From assembly GCA_012862575.1 (NCBI GenBank), contig BLSF01000020.1, positions 62,001-126,000 of the forward strand: DNA of 64,000 bases, written 5' to 3'. Position numbers and translations under genes: made by a program. Position 1 is the first letter of the stretch, and the number at the start of each line of letters is the position of its first letter. Shown piece by piece: positions 50,955-61,459 of the stretch. A model generated the notes under the pieces. That model had not been told where the DNA came from, ran no database searches, and saw only the letters and a list, made by a program, of their open reading frames with translations. The DNA comes from Parietichytrium sp. I65-24A. Taxonomy: Eukaryota > Sar > Bigyra > Thraustochytrida > Thraustochytriidae.

Positions 50955-52442
50955 ATGAAACGTGCCGCGGCTCTCGTTTTGCTGCTCGCGGTGTACGTCA
51001 GCAACCAGTGGTCGAGATATGCGATCGTGTACCTTGGAGGCGTGGCCATCGCGGCGTGCTCATCGGAGTGCGGGCAAGGGCGCCTCGTCGACGGCGATGT
51101 GCCGCTGTGCGCGAGTTTCGAGTGCAGGACCTCGGCCTGCAGCAAGTGCCAGCAGTGCCTGAACGAGAATGATGCGAGCTGGAAGAGCCTCAAGTATGCA
51201 ACGTGCTTGTCCTCCGGGGAGTATGGCATTCTGGTGAGCTATGGATATATGGCGGTGTTTTGCACGACGGGACTCGTGGCGGGACGCGCGGCAGATACGG
51301 TGAATCGCAGAAATTTAGTACTCGCTGCAGCGTTGGGATGGTCGATGAGCATAGGAATACAGGCGATGGCGTCGTCGTTTGCGGTCCTTCTGCTTGCGAG
51401 GATTGGCATGGGCCTTTCGCATGCCTTTTCTGGCCCGGCGAGTCTCAGCATGATTGCAGATATCTTCCCGCCTGAGACAAGGGCTCGCGCGAACGGCGTG
51501 TACACGTTCGGGATCTATCTTGGCGGGGGACTCAGCTCACTCAGCCTTGCCATGGCGGACTCTTTAGGCTGGAGGGCTGCTTCGTGGCTCATCGCTGCAA
51601 TCGGTACAAGCTTCGCACTTTGCCTCCGTGTGTTTGTCCCAGAACCCCGAACGAACGAATACGAGCAGCGGGATCACACGCCGCTTCTTGAAAGCGAGAT
51701 ACAGTCTGAAGCGCGCGAGGAAACGTACGAAACAAGGGAAATGCAGTCGCATCAAGCGGAGGTGCAGCAGCAACCCCACGTCGATCGAAAAACTATGCCG
51801 CTTAAAGAGGCCCTGCGAACAATCGCGTCGGACAGAGTCATTCTGCTCCTCTTCTTGGCCGCGCCTCTCCGATTCCTTGGCGGACTTACGATTGGGTCCT
51901 TCCTGCCGCAGTTTTACGCACGAAAGTTTCCGGGCAACAACACGGCCTACAGTACATTGAATGCCGTTGTGGTCAGTTTCGGCGGATTGACGTCAGCGTA
52001 TCTTGGAGGGCTCGTCACCGATAAATGGAAGCAAAGCAATCGTTTGGCTCCGGCATTGGTTCCGGCCATCGCTTCGTTTTCAGCCATGCTGCCATTCTTC
52101 GGTGTCCTCTACGCGGACTCTTTTTATGTTTCCATTGCTTGCCTCTTGGTGGAGTACCTTCTTGCAGAAAGCTGGTTTGGCCCAGCGATCTCTATCTTGC
52201 AAGAGCGACTTCCTAATCAAGCGCGAGGCCTCTCGGTGAGCATTTATCTGTTCGTATCGGGCATCGTCGGCAGTTTTGCGCCTGCTTTGTTGGGCTATCT
52301 CGATGACGGGGCATCCTGGGGAGACCTTCGAAAATACATCCTCATCTTCGTGAGTATCTCGTATTTTGGCGCAGGGCTGGTTTTTTCGAGCATGGCTTTG
52401 TTGATGCGCGCACAACAGAGTGGATACCGAAGGCTTTCATAG
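50955..52442 (+). CDS. Major facilitator superfamily transporter
   Basis: 495 residues with about twelve membrane helices. The motif-A loop between helices 2 and 3 is clear (GRAADTVNRRN, from residue 110), and helices 4-5 carry ARIGMGLSHAFSGPASLSMI. Residues 215-290 form a long charged cytosolic loop between the two halves, ending before the seventh helix (ILLLFLAAPLRFLGG). The overall pattern is nearest the spinster-like and organic-anion branches. Substrate is unknown. Odd is the loop after helix 1, about residues 34-75, which holds eight or nine cysteines (CSSECGQGRL, CASFECRTSACSKCQQCLNE), probably disulphide-linked on the outer or lumenal side. An ATG in good context starts it. Confidence 0.88.
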   Translation: MKRAAALVLLLAVYVSNQWSRYAIVYLGGVAIAACSSECGQGRLVDGDVPLCASFECRTSACSKCQQCLNENDASWKSLKYATCLSSGEYGILVSYGYMAVFCTTGLVAGRAADTVNRRNLVLAAALGWSMSIGIQAMASSFAVLLLARIGMGLSHAFSGPASLSMIADIFPPETRARANGVYTFGIYLGGGLSSLSLAMADSLGWRAASWLIAAIGTSFALCLRVFVPEPRTNEYEQRDHTPLLESEIQSEAREETYETREMQSHQAEVQQQPHVDRKTMPLKEALRTIASDRVILLLFLAAPLRFLGGLTIGSFLPQFYARKFPGNNTAYSTLNAVVVSFGGLTSAYLGGLVTDKWKQSNRLAPALVPAIASFSAMLPFFGVLYADSFYVSIACLLVEYLLAESWFGPAISILQERLPNQARGLSVSIYLFVSGIVGSFAPALLGYLDDGASWGDLRKYILIFVSISYFGAGLVFSSMALLMRAQQSGYRRLS

Positions 52443-53663
52443 AAACAAATTACTGTGGACGGTGCTGAGAAGTTTTTCTCATTGTATTGTATTTTATTTT
52501 TAGTTACACAATCAAATTTTACAAACAATTTTATGTACAGATGAACGCATTCACCCTGTCTGTCACTATTCCAATCATTCAAATCGAGGGTTAGCAAAAA
52601 CATAAAATATAGTCAGGTCCCTCGTCTCTCTCGCTGGTCAAAATGCTCTGGTGCTCGCGGCTCGATTTCTATCGCTGATTGCAATCATCAGAGAAAAAAA
52701 TTGTACACATACAACGTTTGACATCAAAAAATTCAGTCCGCCCGTTGCATTTCTCATCAATTGAAGCGCCATCGCACAGTGCTCTCTCTATAGTGGCGCG
52801 CTCTGGCCCTCATCATCGACAGAGTTGTGCATCACCCTTTGAGAATCAGGCGTAAATTACTCATTTTATTTGGACAATCACCGGGTCATTCCCGCAAGCC
52901 ATGACGCGACCGTCGCACCTTTCGTAAGCATGCCCCCAAGCCGTTGCCTCTTTCGCAGAAAGAATCAGTAGCAGAAATACCTGTTTCAAACCAGCGACCC
53001 GCCAAATCAATGACGAATCATCTTACGGCTCTTCCTAATTTGGGCATATTCTCATCACCTTCTTCTGACCGTCGAGGGTTGTTTCCGAAGCGAGACTTGG
53101 GGCTTGTGTACTACTCGAGCGTGGAGCGATCATTCTATTATCACACTGTGGCGGCGATGGAGCTCGAAGCTTGCATTTGCGAGACAGCAGCAACAGACGA
53201 AGAGATCGAGAAACAAAGAGGAAAATATACTTACATTTCATGTACACGCTCAGTATATCTATATACACAGCAGAAAGCGAGGAGTGAGAGTCATGCCGGT
53301 CGACTTTTGACCTGAGAAACAGAACAAATCATTTTCCGTCAGCCACTTTTCAGGTGAAGATGTGAGGACGACGACAAGTTAGATGAAATGAGGGGACTGG
53401 TGGTTGACCGAGAGTTGAAACGAGCGAACAAGACATTGCAAGCGATCAGACGCCAAGACAACCCCTGGCTAAAGAAGCGTCCGGCCTTCTTAGTTAAAAT
53501 CAGTGCCGATCATACGGGGAAAGAAGGAGAATTGATTTTGTCTTCATCTCGAAAGCAAACTTGCTGCGTCGTCTCTGTCCAGGTAATACCAACCTCCTTG
53601 TCCTAACACTTCACCTTCCGCCATCGAGAACAAACAACATCAAACGCAAAACGTACCACAGAG
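52443..53663. other. Intergenic region
   Basis: AT-rich 3' region of the transporter, then mixed sequence. A 123-codon frame (52944-53315) and a 72-codon frame (53388-53606) start with ATG, but neither shows motifs or consistent codon choice. Confidence 0.5.
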
Positions 53664-53963
53664 CTATGTCTCCTTCTTGGTCATCTCAGGCTTCAGCCCT
53701 TTGGCCACCAGTTCCAGAAACATCTTGTCCGTAAAGCTAATCTCCATGAACTTGAGTTCTGTCAACTTGGTGCTCTCCAAGCCGCCATCTTCTTCCCGGA
53801 TGGCAAACTCTCGCTGGCGACCTTCCACGCCGGCAAGCAAGCCGGACCGTTCCGCGACAGCGCCGCTCTCCACCTTCAGCAGGGAGCATTTGCGCTCGGC
53901 CAGCGAAGCCACGCGCCAAAAGTCCAAAGCCCGCCGTCGATTGGCGGTGGCGTTGCTTTCCAT
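53664..53963 (-). CDS. Small protein, 99 residues, unknown
   Basis: The start is the ATG at 53963; 13 upstream codons begin with GTG. Codon choice is strongly GC-ending, like the large genes here, so I take it as real. The product starts with a basic helix (NRRRALDFWRVASLAERK), then alternates strand-like segments (CSLLKVESGAVAERSGLLAG, REFAIREEDGG, TELKFMEISFTDKM) and ends with a Lys-rich tail. The strand order loosely recalls a small Sm-like or OB fold, but I cannot assign it. Surrounded by repeat-bearing DNA. Confidence 0.55.
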   Translation of the reverse strand: MESNATANRRRALDFWRVASLAERKCSLLKVESGAVAERSGLLAGVEGRQREFAIREEDGGLESTKLTELKFMEISFTDKMFLELVAKGLKPEMTKKET

Positions 53964-55013
53964 CGCGATAACGCAAATCAAATCCGCATCTCTCCGTTTC
54001 ACGGGCCCGAGTTAGGGGTTTGCTGCGTCCTGAATCGATGCCATCGCCTACATCAAAGACATCAAAGCCAGACAGCCCCATTAAGCGGATGGTCCATGTG
54101 CTGATAAGGATTTTCAAGGCTAATGGATGGCTGCGATACTGCGATGATAGATGGATGGATAGTTATTGATTGATATCCTTTGCTTCTCTGTGCATCTCTG
54201 TGCGAACGAGATGGATGGATGGACGAATGGACGAATGAATGAATGGATGGCACAGCGCTTAGCGTAGTTGCCACCCATCCCTGTACAATTGGTGGACATC
54301 GAACAACTATCCTTCGCGAACAGCTCTCGTTCGTGAGCAGACGAGCTTTCGCTCACGATCATTCGTTGATCATGAGCAATGATGGTTCGAGAACGAACGA
54401 AGAGCTCGGTGTCCGGTCAAAGGAATATGTTCAAGTTGATAAGTTGACGAGTTCAAAACTTCAATGGGAAGTGGACTGGATGTATGGCCAAGGTGATCGA
54501 CATGTTTATTGCAAAAACTCTTCTGATGCTTCGCAGAGTTTGGTTGTTTTGGTTTTGAACTCTGATCCGTGCAGGCAATCATGGCAGAGGATAGTGCCAT
54601 CCGAGGGTTTAGAGGCGAGTCGGCAACTGCGACGAAACTTCAACATGGAGAGGAGAGCAATGCGAAACAGACAATGGGTTTGTGCGCTAGTCGCGCTACG
54701 TGAGGAAGCTGTGCTGTGAGCACACTGTGGCTTTTACACGATAAGGACAGGTTGTTTGTGGCCCGAAAGAAGCTAAAACAACGGAACGTGAGCACTAAAA
54801 GAGGGAGCAGATCCGTATTCTAAACTGGGAAAGTTCTAGCTGGATGCGGGCAAGCAGGAGTATTTGGAGCGAATCAAGTTTCTCAGTAGGAGTGTTGCAA
54901 TTACAAAATTCAAGCAAGTGCAAACAGTTATGTGACTGGATGTGGAGTACTCCGCCCTCATAAATAGAGTCTTTGCGATTGCGCGATTCGTTCCCAAGCG
55001 CTCGCAAGTGCGA
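53964..55013. other. Intergenic region with a doubtful 158-codon frame
   Basis: GGAT/GAAT repeats at about 54208-54249 overlap the start of a plus-strand ATG frame (54243-54719, 158 codons). Its codon use is AT-richer than in the real genes and it has no motif. It is left uncalled, at about one chance in five of being a gene. The 72 bases before 55014 are open in frame with the hydrolase but lack an ATG. Confidence 0.5.
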
Positions 55014-56429
55014 ATGGGGCGACCCAGAAATGGGCGCAGGGCTTTCAGCAAGGGGACATCGAAGCGCGAGCTCTGCCAACTGCATGCTGGCTCTGACGAA
55101 TTCGTAAAACGAAGCAGTGACGACGAAGTATTGTACCGAATCCCTGCTGTGTCGGAGCAGACCGCGGTGGACGAAATCACCTTCGATGAGTACCCGGAAT
55201 GGGGACAAGCATTTCCATTGCATCATACTCTGGAGCAGGGGCTCCAGCAGGACTGCTTTCCTGGCGTGCTCTGGGAGCGCGTTCCAGTGAGTCACTATGG
55301 CGAGGGCCTTGCGAAGCCGGAGCGAGATGAGCTGACAAGCTTGGTCACCGAGTATTTCAAGGAGAATAAACTTCCTGGCGGGGCGCAGCTCCACGTTATA
55401 CGCGACGGCGTTACGGTATACAATGCTTGCTTCGGAATGGCGTGTCTCTTGAGCGGAGAAGCGATTACTCCCGACCACTTCTTTCACTTTGCCAGCGTCT
55501 CCAAGGCCATCACGGCCTTTGCGATCATGCAGCTGATAGAACAGAATGCGCTCTCGCCAAAGACTCTGTTGATCGAGATCTTAAGTAGAGACGACGCCCA
55601 AAATTTGTCCCGACTGTCCGATGAACGGGTTGGTCATATAACTATTGAGCACGTCCTTCGTCACAGGGCGGGCTTTTCTGATGGAAACGGCTTGGGGTGC
55701 AAAGCAACGTATATGCCGGAGCTGGCGGAGGCTATCACGTTCTTGGAGAATATCGTGCTGACAAGCGTCCCCGGGGCGACTTATGAATACTGCAATATTG
55801 GCTACAATCTGTTGGGCAGGGTTGTAGAGGTTGTTTCTGGAACTAGTTTCCAGGCTTTTGTTGAGCAAAACGTTTGGCATGCACTTGCAAGACCGGGCAC
55901 AGCATCACCTCAACTGGCGTCACATTATCGTCGGGCGACAATGGACGCAGTCATGTACACCCCAACAAGGCCCTCGGGAGAAAATCACGGCCCCAACGGG
56001 CACTGGAAATATCTCTTTGGAGGGCGCGATGGGGGCGCATCCAATCTGGAGCTCGGCATGGAAGGCGCCGGTGGGTGGAAAGGGTCTGCAGAACACTTGG
56101 CGCGCCTGGGCTATGAATTGCTTCGATCACTCCGAGAGGAATCTGGGGCGTTACTAAAGCGCGCAAGTGTCGAAGAGATGTTGGAACCTTACCCAGGCGA
56201 CGCAGACTCGCGCAACTGGTATGGTCTGGGCTTCTTCGTCGCCAGCTCCAAGGCTGGCAGTCACGCGTTTGAGCGCCATCACGTCTCATTCGGCCACAGC
56301 GGTTCCTACGGAGCAGGAATGTACGTGGAGGCAAACCAGAACATATCTTGGGCATATTGCGTCAGCGCTCACCATGATCACCTGCGTTTGCAAAATCGAC
56401 TGCGCAGATTCATCCAGAAAACATTATAA
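55014..56429 (+). CDS. Serine beta-lactamase-like hydrolase (class C / LACTB type)
   Basis: 471 residues from the first in-frame ATG (MGRPRNGRRAF); a GTG-begun extension to 54942 was rejected. All three active-site motifs of the penicillin-binding/class C fold are intact: S161-V-S-K164 (FASVSKAITAF), Y259-C-N261 (TYEYCNIGYNLLG) and H428-S-G430 (FGHSGSYG). The N-terminal 100 residues are basic and then acidic, with no clear signal peptide. Eukaryotic members of this group act as esterases, peptidases or filament-forming mitochondrial LACTB, not as drug resistance enzymes. Substrate is unknown. A basic N-terminus could be a targeting presequence, though that is weak. Confidence 0.88.
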   Translation: MGRPRNGRRAFSKGTSKRELCQLHAGSDEFVKRSSDDEVLYRIPAVSEQTAVDEITFDEYPEWGQAFPLHHTLEQGLQQDCFPGVLWERVPVSHYGEGLAKPERDELTSLVTEYFKENKLPGGAQLHVIRDGVTVYNACFGMACLLSGEAITPDHFFHFASVSKAITAFAIMQLIEQNALSPKTLLIEILSRDDAQNLSRLSDERVGHITIEHVLRHRAGFSDGNGLGCKATYMPELAEAITFLENIVLTSVPGATYEYCNIGYNLLGRVVEVVSGTSFQAFVEQNVWHALARPGTASPQLASHYRRATMDAVMYTPTRPSGENHGPNGHWKYLFGGRDGGASNLELGMEGAGGWKGSAEHLARLGYELLRSLREESGALLKRASVEEMLEPYPGDADSRNWYGLGFFVASSKAGSHAFERHHVSFGHSGSYGAGMYVEANQNISWAYCVSAHHDHLRLQNRLRRFIQKTL

Positions 56430-57301
56430 TCCTGCTTCCTCAACAGTCTTCCCCTGGACTTGAAATTTGCAATATCTCACGGCAAAGATTCGTTATCTCT
56501 TTCAAAATTTATTCACCCTGGCGAACTGCTCGGCTGACCGACTGATCGCGTTTGGTTCCATCAATTTTTCTTATCCGGCAAGCCTTAACTCGCAGTCCAC
56601 CGCATCGCGATCTCCTGCTGGGATGAAAGCAGGTATTTGACTAAAGTGCATCACCAGATTTCTCCAGTTGTTCAACGCATAATCTGTACAAACTAATTCC
56701 GCCAACTCTCTTTTGCTCTGTTTGACCAACGAGGCGTTTCATTTCCGAAGCCTTCCGAAGCCTTCAAAACAACACTTCGTATCCATAATTTTGCTCTCAA
56801 CTTGCGAGTTCCGAAACCTACAGAATTTACGGTTACAGTTTTGGCTTCCTGAGACTAGCAGAAAAAATTTCATGCTAAGTTTGCTAAGTTGGAACAAGTA
56901 TGTTTCCTCAACTTAAATCTTTGTGGGCCGGTGTCCGCGAGTACTGAGTACTGTTTCATTGATTGATTGATGGTAAAGAAGTCGAAACTGCCTACGGCCA
57001 CTGGCAGAATCATAGAGAGAGAAAGAGAGAAGAAAGCGAATAAACTTGTTGCCTCTTCTCTTCATGAAGGGAGTGGTGCGAGCAGGGAAGGACTTGGAGC
57101 ACACAACGTGTCTGGAGGAGTGACTTTGGCAGCGGATAGTTCAAGTTGCAACAAAGTTGTTTGAAGTTAACCTTCGTCGTGCAAGAAAGGCAAGGGTTCT
57201 GACTGCGAGTGGCAACCAACTTTCGAGCAAGTCAAAGTCGAAACAGGTATCGATACAGTGACCACTGTGCACAGAGGCAGAAGCAAGGGAGAGCGAAAGA
57301 G
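56430..57301. other. Intergenic region
   Basis: AT-rich, with a GATT run near 56957-56969. The last 90 bases are open in frame with the dehydrogenase but lack an ATG and read as Arg/Tyr-rich noncoding sequence. No gene is seen. Confidence 0.55.
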
Positions 57302-58228
57302 ATGGTGGTCTTGCGAGATGGTACAGTGTCTTCATGGACGCTGGTGAGACTGGCCAGAGCATCACTGTTCCAAAAGTCCAACATGAAGGAAGTTGGGTTG
57401 GAGGAGGTCGGACCGTACGATTTGGCTGGGAAAGTGGCGCTCGTCACTGGGACAACGGGGATTGGCATCGGGCTGGAGAGCGCGAAGAAGCTTGCGGAGT
57501 GGGGTGCGCATGTGGTTTTGGCGTCGCGCAGACCAGACGCAAATGAAGATGCTAGAGCCGAGATTGAGAAGGCCGTGCCTGGAGCGAAGCTCAGCGCGAT
57601 GACGCTGGATTTGGCCGATCTGGCCAGTGTGAAAAACGTCGCGGGCAAAATTAAAGAACTTGGTTTGAAACTAGATATCCTTCTCTTGAACGCCGCAATC
57701 ATGCTTACCAACTCGGCAACATCCTCGCGAGGCCACGAGTTGTGTTTTGCAGTGAACACGCTCGGGAACTTTGCCCTCGTCAAGGAGTGCATCAAGGGTG
57801 GGCTTTTGCAAAAGCAAGCGCGAATCGTTGCTGTTACAGGAGATATATACTGCACAGCGAATGACTGCACACCGACATGGAACGGCTCGGCGCACAACGC
57901 GTACTCGCGCAGCAAGCTTGGTCTAAACTGGATCATTTTCGAACTACAACGTCGGTACCCAGAGTTTGTGACGGTGCTGGTGCATCCTGGCGTGATCGAC
58001 AGCAATCTTGTACCTCTTTTCAAAGCTTTTAAGTCGGCGTTTTTTTTGTCTGCTGCAGATGGTGCCAAAACGTCTCTGTACGCATGCTGCGACCCAGACG
58101 TCAAGTCTGGCTCGTATTTTCACAATGCTGTGGGCTTGGTGCATTTGCCAGAATCAGACCTCGCTATGGACCAACAAAAAGCTGCCAAGATGTGGGAGGT
58201 TTGCGAGGACCTTGCACAAGGGGAATGA
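57302..58228 (+). CDS. Short-chain dehydrogenase/reductase
   Basis: 308 residues from the ATG at 57302; a second ATG at 57383 (MKEVGLEEV) is also possible. The classical Rossmann fold is clear, with the cofactor motif TGTTGIGIG (49-57) and ASRRP after strand 2, suggesting NADP(H). Next come DLADLASV, the LLLNAA motif in place of NNAG, and the active-site Y201-SRS-K205. The residue expected to be the catalytic serine lies in VAVTGDIYC, where Ser is not evident, so activity may be altered or the subgroup may use another residue. VHPGVIDSNL follows as usual. Nearest in style to the retinol-dehydrogenase/WWOX-like group. Substrate unknown. Its stop lies 174 bases from that of the convergent phytanoyl-CoA hydroxylase gene. 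Confidence 0.88.
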   Translation: MVVLRDGTVSSWTLVRLARASLFQKSNMKEVGLEEVGPYDLAGKVALVTGTTGIGIGLESAKKLAEWGAHVVLASRRPDANEDARAEIEKAVPGAKLSAMTLDLADLASVKNVAGKIKELGLKLDILLLNAAIMLTNSATSSRGHELCFAVNTLGNFALVKECIKGGLLQKQARIVAVTGDIYCTANDCTPTWNGSAHNAYSRSKLGLNWIIFELQRRYPEFVTVLVHPGVIDSNLVPLFKAFKSAFFLSAADGAKTSLYACCDPDVKSGSYFHNAVGLVHLPESDLAMDQQKAAKMWEVCEDLAQGE

Positions 58229-58402
58229 AGAAAAGGGTGGCGTGTCAAGCCCACGCCAGCAAGCGAACACAGCAGAGAGTCTATGCTCAAAAAGGGAATG
58301 CTTTGAGTCACCGGACTTCACTTCTTTTTGTTTTGACTGAAAAAACTAAATAGGATTGTATAAAAAGCAAGCGGGCGTGAGGCCACAAGGCAATCAGCAA
58401 TT

Positions 58403-59524
58403 TCATTGCTTGTCCTCATATTCCTTGGCAAGGACTTCGAACATCTCCTCATCAACCTTAGGGTTGGGCACCCAGTGGCTGAGGACAGGCCCGCAAATTT
58501 GCCTGCTCTTGAGCTTCCAGCTCTCGCGGTACGATCTCTGCTTGAGCGAGTAGGGGATGATGTCAGGATTGATCTTTTTGATCTGAAAGCCCTCGTCAAG
58601 GATCACTTGTGGAACAGGGTAAAATTGACAATGGCCGCTTGCATAGTGCGCAGAAATAGCCTTTCGGAAGCCATTGGTCTCATTCCGTCCGCTGCCATGA
58701 TAGATGAGCGGGTGAAAGAAGATGCAATCCCCCATCTCCATGTCAACGTGAATACGATTGTCAAGATTGATGTCGGTGGTGATGCCATGGTACAGAGCGT
58801 TAGCGCCGCCTTCCCAGTTTGGGTAGCCGTGAGGAAGCAGCATCTGTGCCCGGTGCGAGCCCGGGACCACAGAGAGGCCACCATTGTCGCGGTTAATCTT
58901 TTCTTCCATCGCGACCCATGTTCCAACAATTCGGTTGGCGCTTCTGAGCGGAAAGTAGTACAAGTCCTGATGCATTGGGTGCCTTGAACTTCCCTTTCCG
59001 AGGTCGGCTGGTTTATTGATGAGCATGGTGTGAATGCTGCGGAAGTTGTCGCCGCAGAAGGCCTTCACCCACTCGACCACTTTTGGGTGGTCCACAAAGC
59101 TGAAGAGTCCTGGTTCGTCCTCAAAAGCCTGAACTTTGGTGACGGTTTCCGGAGAAAACTTTTTCGTGATGCCTTTCTGTTTGGCGAGGGCAATGTCGCG
59201 CATCACAAGCAAGTTGGTTGGCATATCCACTTTGCCATTGCAAATGTCGTCAAAGCGTTGTTTCCAGGTCATGATTTCTTCTCGCGAGAACAATTTTCGA
59301 ACGATGATGAACCCATCGCGCTCGTACTGCTCTCGCTGTTCTTTGGTGAGGATTTTCTCGGCTTCTGGCGGCAAGATTGATTCACCCATGTCTGCTTTGT
59401 GGGCGAACGGGTCCAAGGGAACGTGTTTGCTGTCATAAATCCAATCGTCGTCATTTTTGTTCGCAGCAGCCTGCGAGCCCGCGGCGCTGCAAAGCTGCGT
59501 TGTGAGTTTTTCCACGCGCCTCAT
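58403..59524 (-). CDS. PHYH: Phytanoyl-CoA 2-hydroxylase (PhyH family), PTS2-tagged
   Basis: 373 residues from the ATG at 59524; a longer TTG-begun frame to 59653 is not used. The Fe(II)/2-oxoglutarate site is complete. Metal ligands H185 and D187 (MHQDLYYF) and H276 (HPLIYHGSGRN) are present, and R287 (GFRKAIS) is the 2-oxoglutarate anchor eleven residues on, the same spacing as in human PHYH. The chosen start uncovers a peroxisomal PTS2 signal at residues 3-11, RVEKLTTQL, matching R-[LVI]-x5-[HQ]-[LA]. This supports both the start and a peroxisomal location. The enzyme hydroxylates 3-methyl-branched acyl-CoAs such as phytanoyl-CoA, the first step of alpha-oxidation, which degrades the chlorophyll side chain. 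That fits an organism that eats or recycles algal material. Confidence 0.92.
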   Translation of the reverse strand: MRRVEKLTTQLCSAAGSQAAANKNDDDWIYDSKHVPLDPFAHKADMGESILPPEAEKILTKEQREQYERDGFIIVRKLFSREEIMTWKQRFDDICNGKVDMPTNLLVMRDIALAKQKGITKKFSPETVTKVQAFEDEPGLFSFVDHPKVVEWVKAFCGDNFRSIHTMLINKPADLGKGSSRHPMHQDLYYFPLRSANRIVGTWVAMEEKINRDNGGLSVVPGSHRAQMLLPHGYPNWEGGANALYHGITTDINLDNRIHVDMEMGDCIFFHPLIYHGSGRNETNGFRKAISAHYASGHCQFYPVPQVILDEGFQIKKINPDIIPYSLKQRSYRESWKLKSRQICGPVLSHWVPNPKVDEEMFEVLAKEYEDKQ

Positions 59525-61459
59525 CTTGGCAACTAGCGATGCAGTCCAGGCGCACGAGCTTTCAAGCTCCCGTTTCTTTTCTTGCCGTATCTGACCTCGG
59601 AGATCACGATAACCGCCGTTTTGGAGTTTTGGGATTGATGACCTTCGCAGCAAACTAGGGAAAGCTGACTCTCAGAGTAGACTGGCCCTAACCGTACGCG
59701 ATGCAATGTGGCTGGGGTTTGCGAAACGACACTGGAGCAAAGGGGCGGACGGGACGGCCTATGCCTTTCCTAATCTGGCGATTGGTCTTTACACTGCGCA
59801 AAGCTCACAGGGCCGCGGCGTTGCGTGTTTGGAGTACGAGGCAGAAATTATGCCAGGAACCCCAAGAATTTTCGTCACTGCTCTCAGTTTTCAGAATTCA
59901 GTTTCCAAGGCTCTGACAGTGTCGCCAGCACGCTCGCTCGAGAACTCCTCTAGAGTCTTTAGCTTCCAGCCTTCCGTTGCAAGACTTGCCGGGACTGACA
60001 ATAATTAACCGAGTAAGTTACTCCAAAATATCGCACAATCTCAACAATCACTCTCTATGTTATTGATCGAAATGCTCTCAACGCAGCACAGCTGTGGCGG
60101 ACTCAGGAGACTTGACTTGAGGTGCATCCGCCAAGTCGGCCAGTAACGTAGCCGTACCTGGTACAGTACCGATACCTGCTCCTTCTCAAACTGCCGAGTC
60201 TCAGTCCCTCACTCGCACTGTCCACCACGCAAGCACACGCACACACACGAGCCTCCCAGCTCTCCCAGCTCTCCCAGCTTTCCGAGCTTCTAGTGAACTT
60301 GCCGCCTGCGAATGCCTGCGAGCTCGGAGGTGCTGTGGCCTGTGATGAGTGCAGGTAAGCGGTGTGTAGGCTAAAAGAAAGGAAATGTGTCCGTCCACCA
60401 CCTCGTTTCCCTTTTGCTTGCTTCGCAAAGAGATGGTAGGCAGGTGCTCTGTCAGTGCTGTACCGGTACCGGAAGCGAGCTCAGAAATCTCAGAAAGCTG
60501 AAACTTTGAACAAAGTAAAATAGAAACTAAACTTCAAAAACTTTGGTCGTGCGGATTCTCTTTTCTTATTCATTTGATTTTGACAAAGCTGCAAGTGGAA
60601 GGTAGAGGAAAACTCGATTCTAACGTTTGCAGAACAACGCTTTCGCACACGGCGTGGCATGTTGTTCAAAGTACGACTCAGAATCTTGATCAAGAAAGCA
60701 AGTCAATCTACTCATCGCGCGATGAAGAGTTTTGTAAAGTTATGTTTCGATTGACCGTAAATGGCATTTGGATTGATGATTGGTCTGATTGGGCTTTCAA
60801 AAGATCCTCTCTCTCTCTATCATTCTCCCACGCATTCACTTTCTTTTTTTCGTTTCAGACATGTGCACTTTCCAAAGTAGTACTAGTGCCCGTATCTAGT
60901 CTTATCCTACGCAATCGCATCCTGTGATATCCAGTGCATGGGACTTCAGAGAGAGGAGGATTAGCTTACTGTAAATAGTAGTAAAGGTACTACTGGTAGA
61001 CCCTCTCACTGCACAAGTGTCGGACAAGAAAGCGTTCCGCAACTTCTTTCCCGAGTAGATTGAGCTAGTGATGCCTGGGTTGCTTAGGTATTAGTGTACA
61101 AATTCTTATACTCTTCTTATGTTAGTGATGTAGATTGCTTTGGCATTAACGTGTTTTATAGGGTTCATAAGTACTTTAGAAGATCGTACAGCTTCCTAGT
61201 GTTTATTTCAATCTTTGTGTAAAGTCAGTTTGCTTTTGATGCTTTTGACTATTTTAGACTTTGACATTGAAGTGCTCACCGAGACGGGGCAAAAAGTCCT
61301 TTCTAGAATCAACTTTCAATTGAGTGTAACAGCGAGAAGATGATTTTCAAAAGTTTTATAGGTACAGAGGGTTTTGCGTGTTTTTTGGACGATCATCCGG
61401 CGCGAGTCAGCAAATAGTTCAATTAAGTGTCTGTCTCACGGCCGATGTTGAGTTCGGGT
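59525..61459. other. Intergenic region
   Basis: Mostly without features. It includes a small possible gene (given separately), TACCGGTACC-type sites near 60161-60175 and 60462-60472, and AT-rich DNA from 60.5 kb on. A 117-codon frame at 60574-60927 begins with TTG or a similar codon and has no motif. Confidence 0.5.
59706..60008 (+). CDS. Possible small protein of unknown function
   Basis: 100 residues from an ATG, head to head with the phytanoyl-CoA hydroxylase gene, 181 bases apart. The sequence has ordinary protein texture (FPNLAIGLYTAQSSQGRG, CLEYEAEIMPGTPRIFVTAL) and fair codon use, but no motif. It could be an exon or a chance frame in the GC-rich promoter region. Confidence 0.33.
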   Translation: MWLGFAKRHWSKGADGTAYAFPNLAIGLYTAQSSQGRGVACLEYEAEIMPGTPRIFVTALSFQNSVSKALTVSPARSLENSSRVFSFQPSVARLAGTDNN

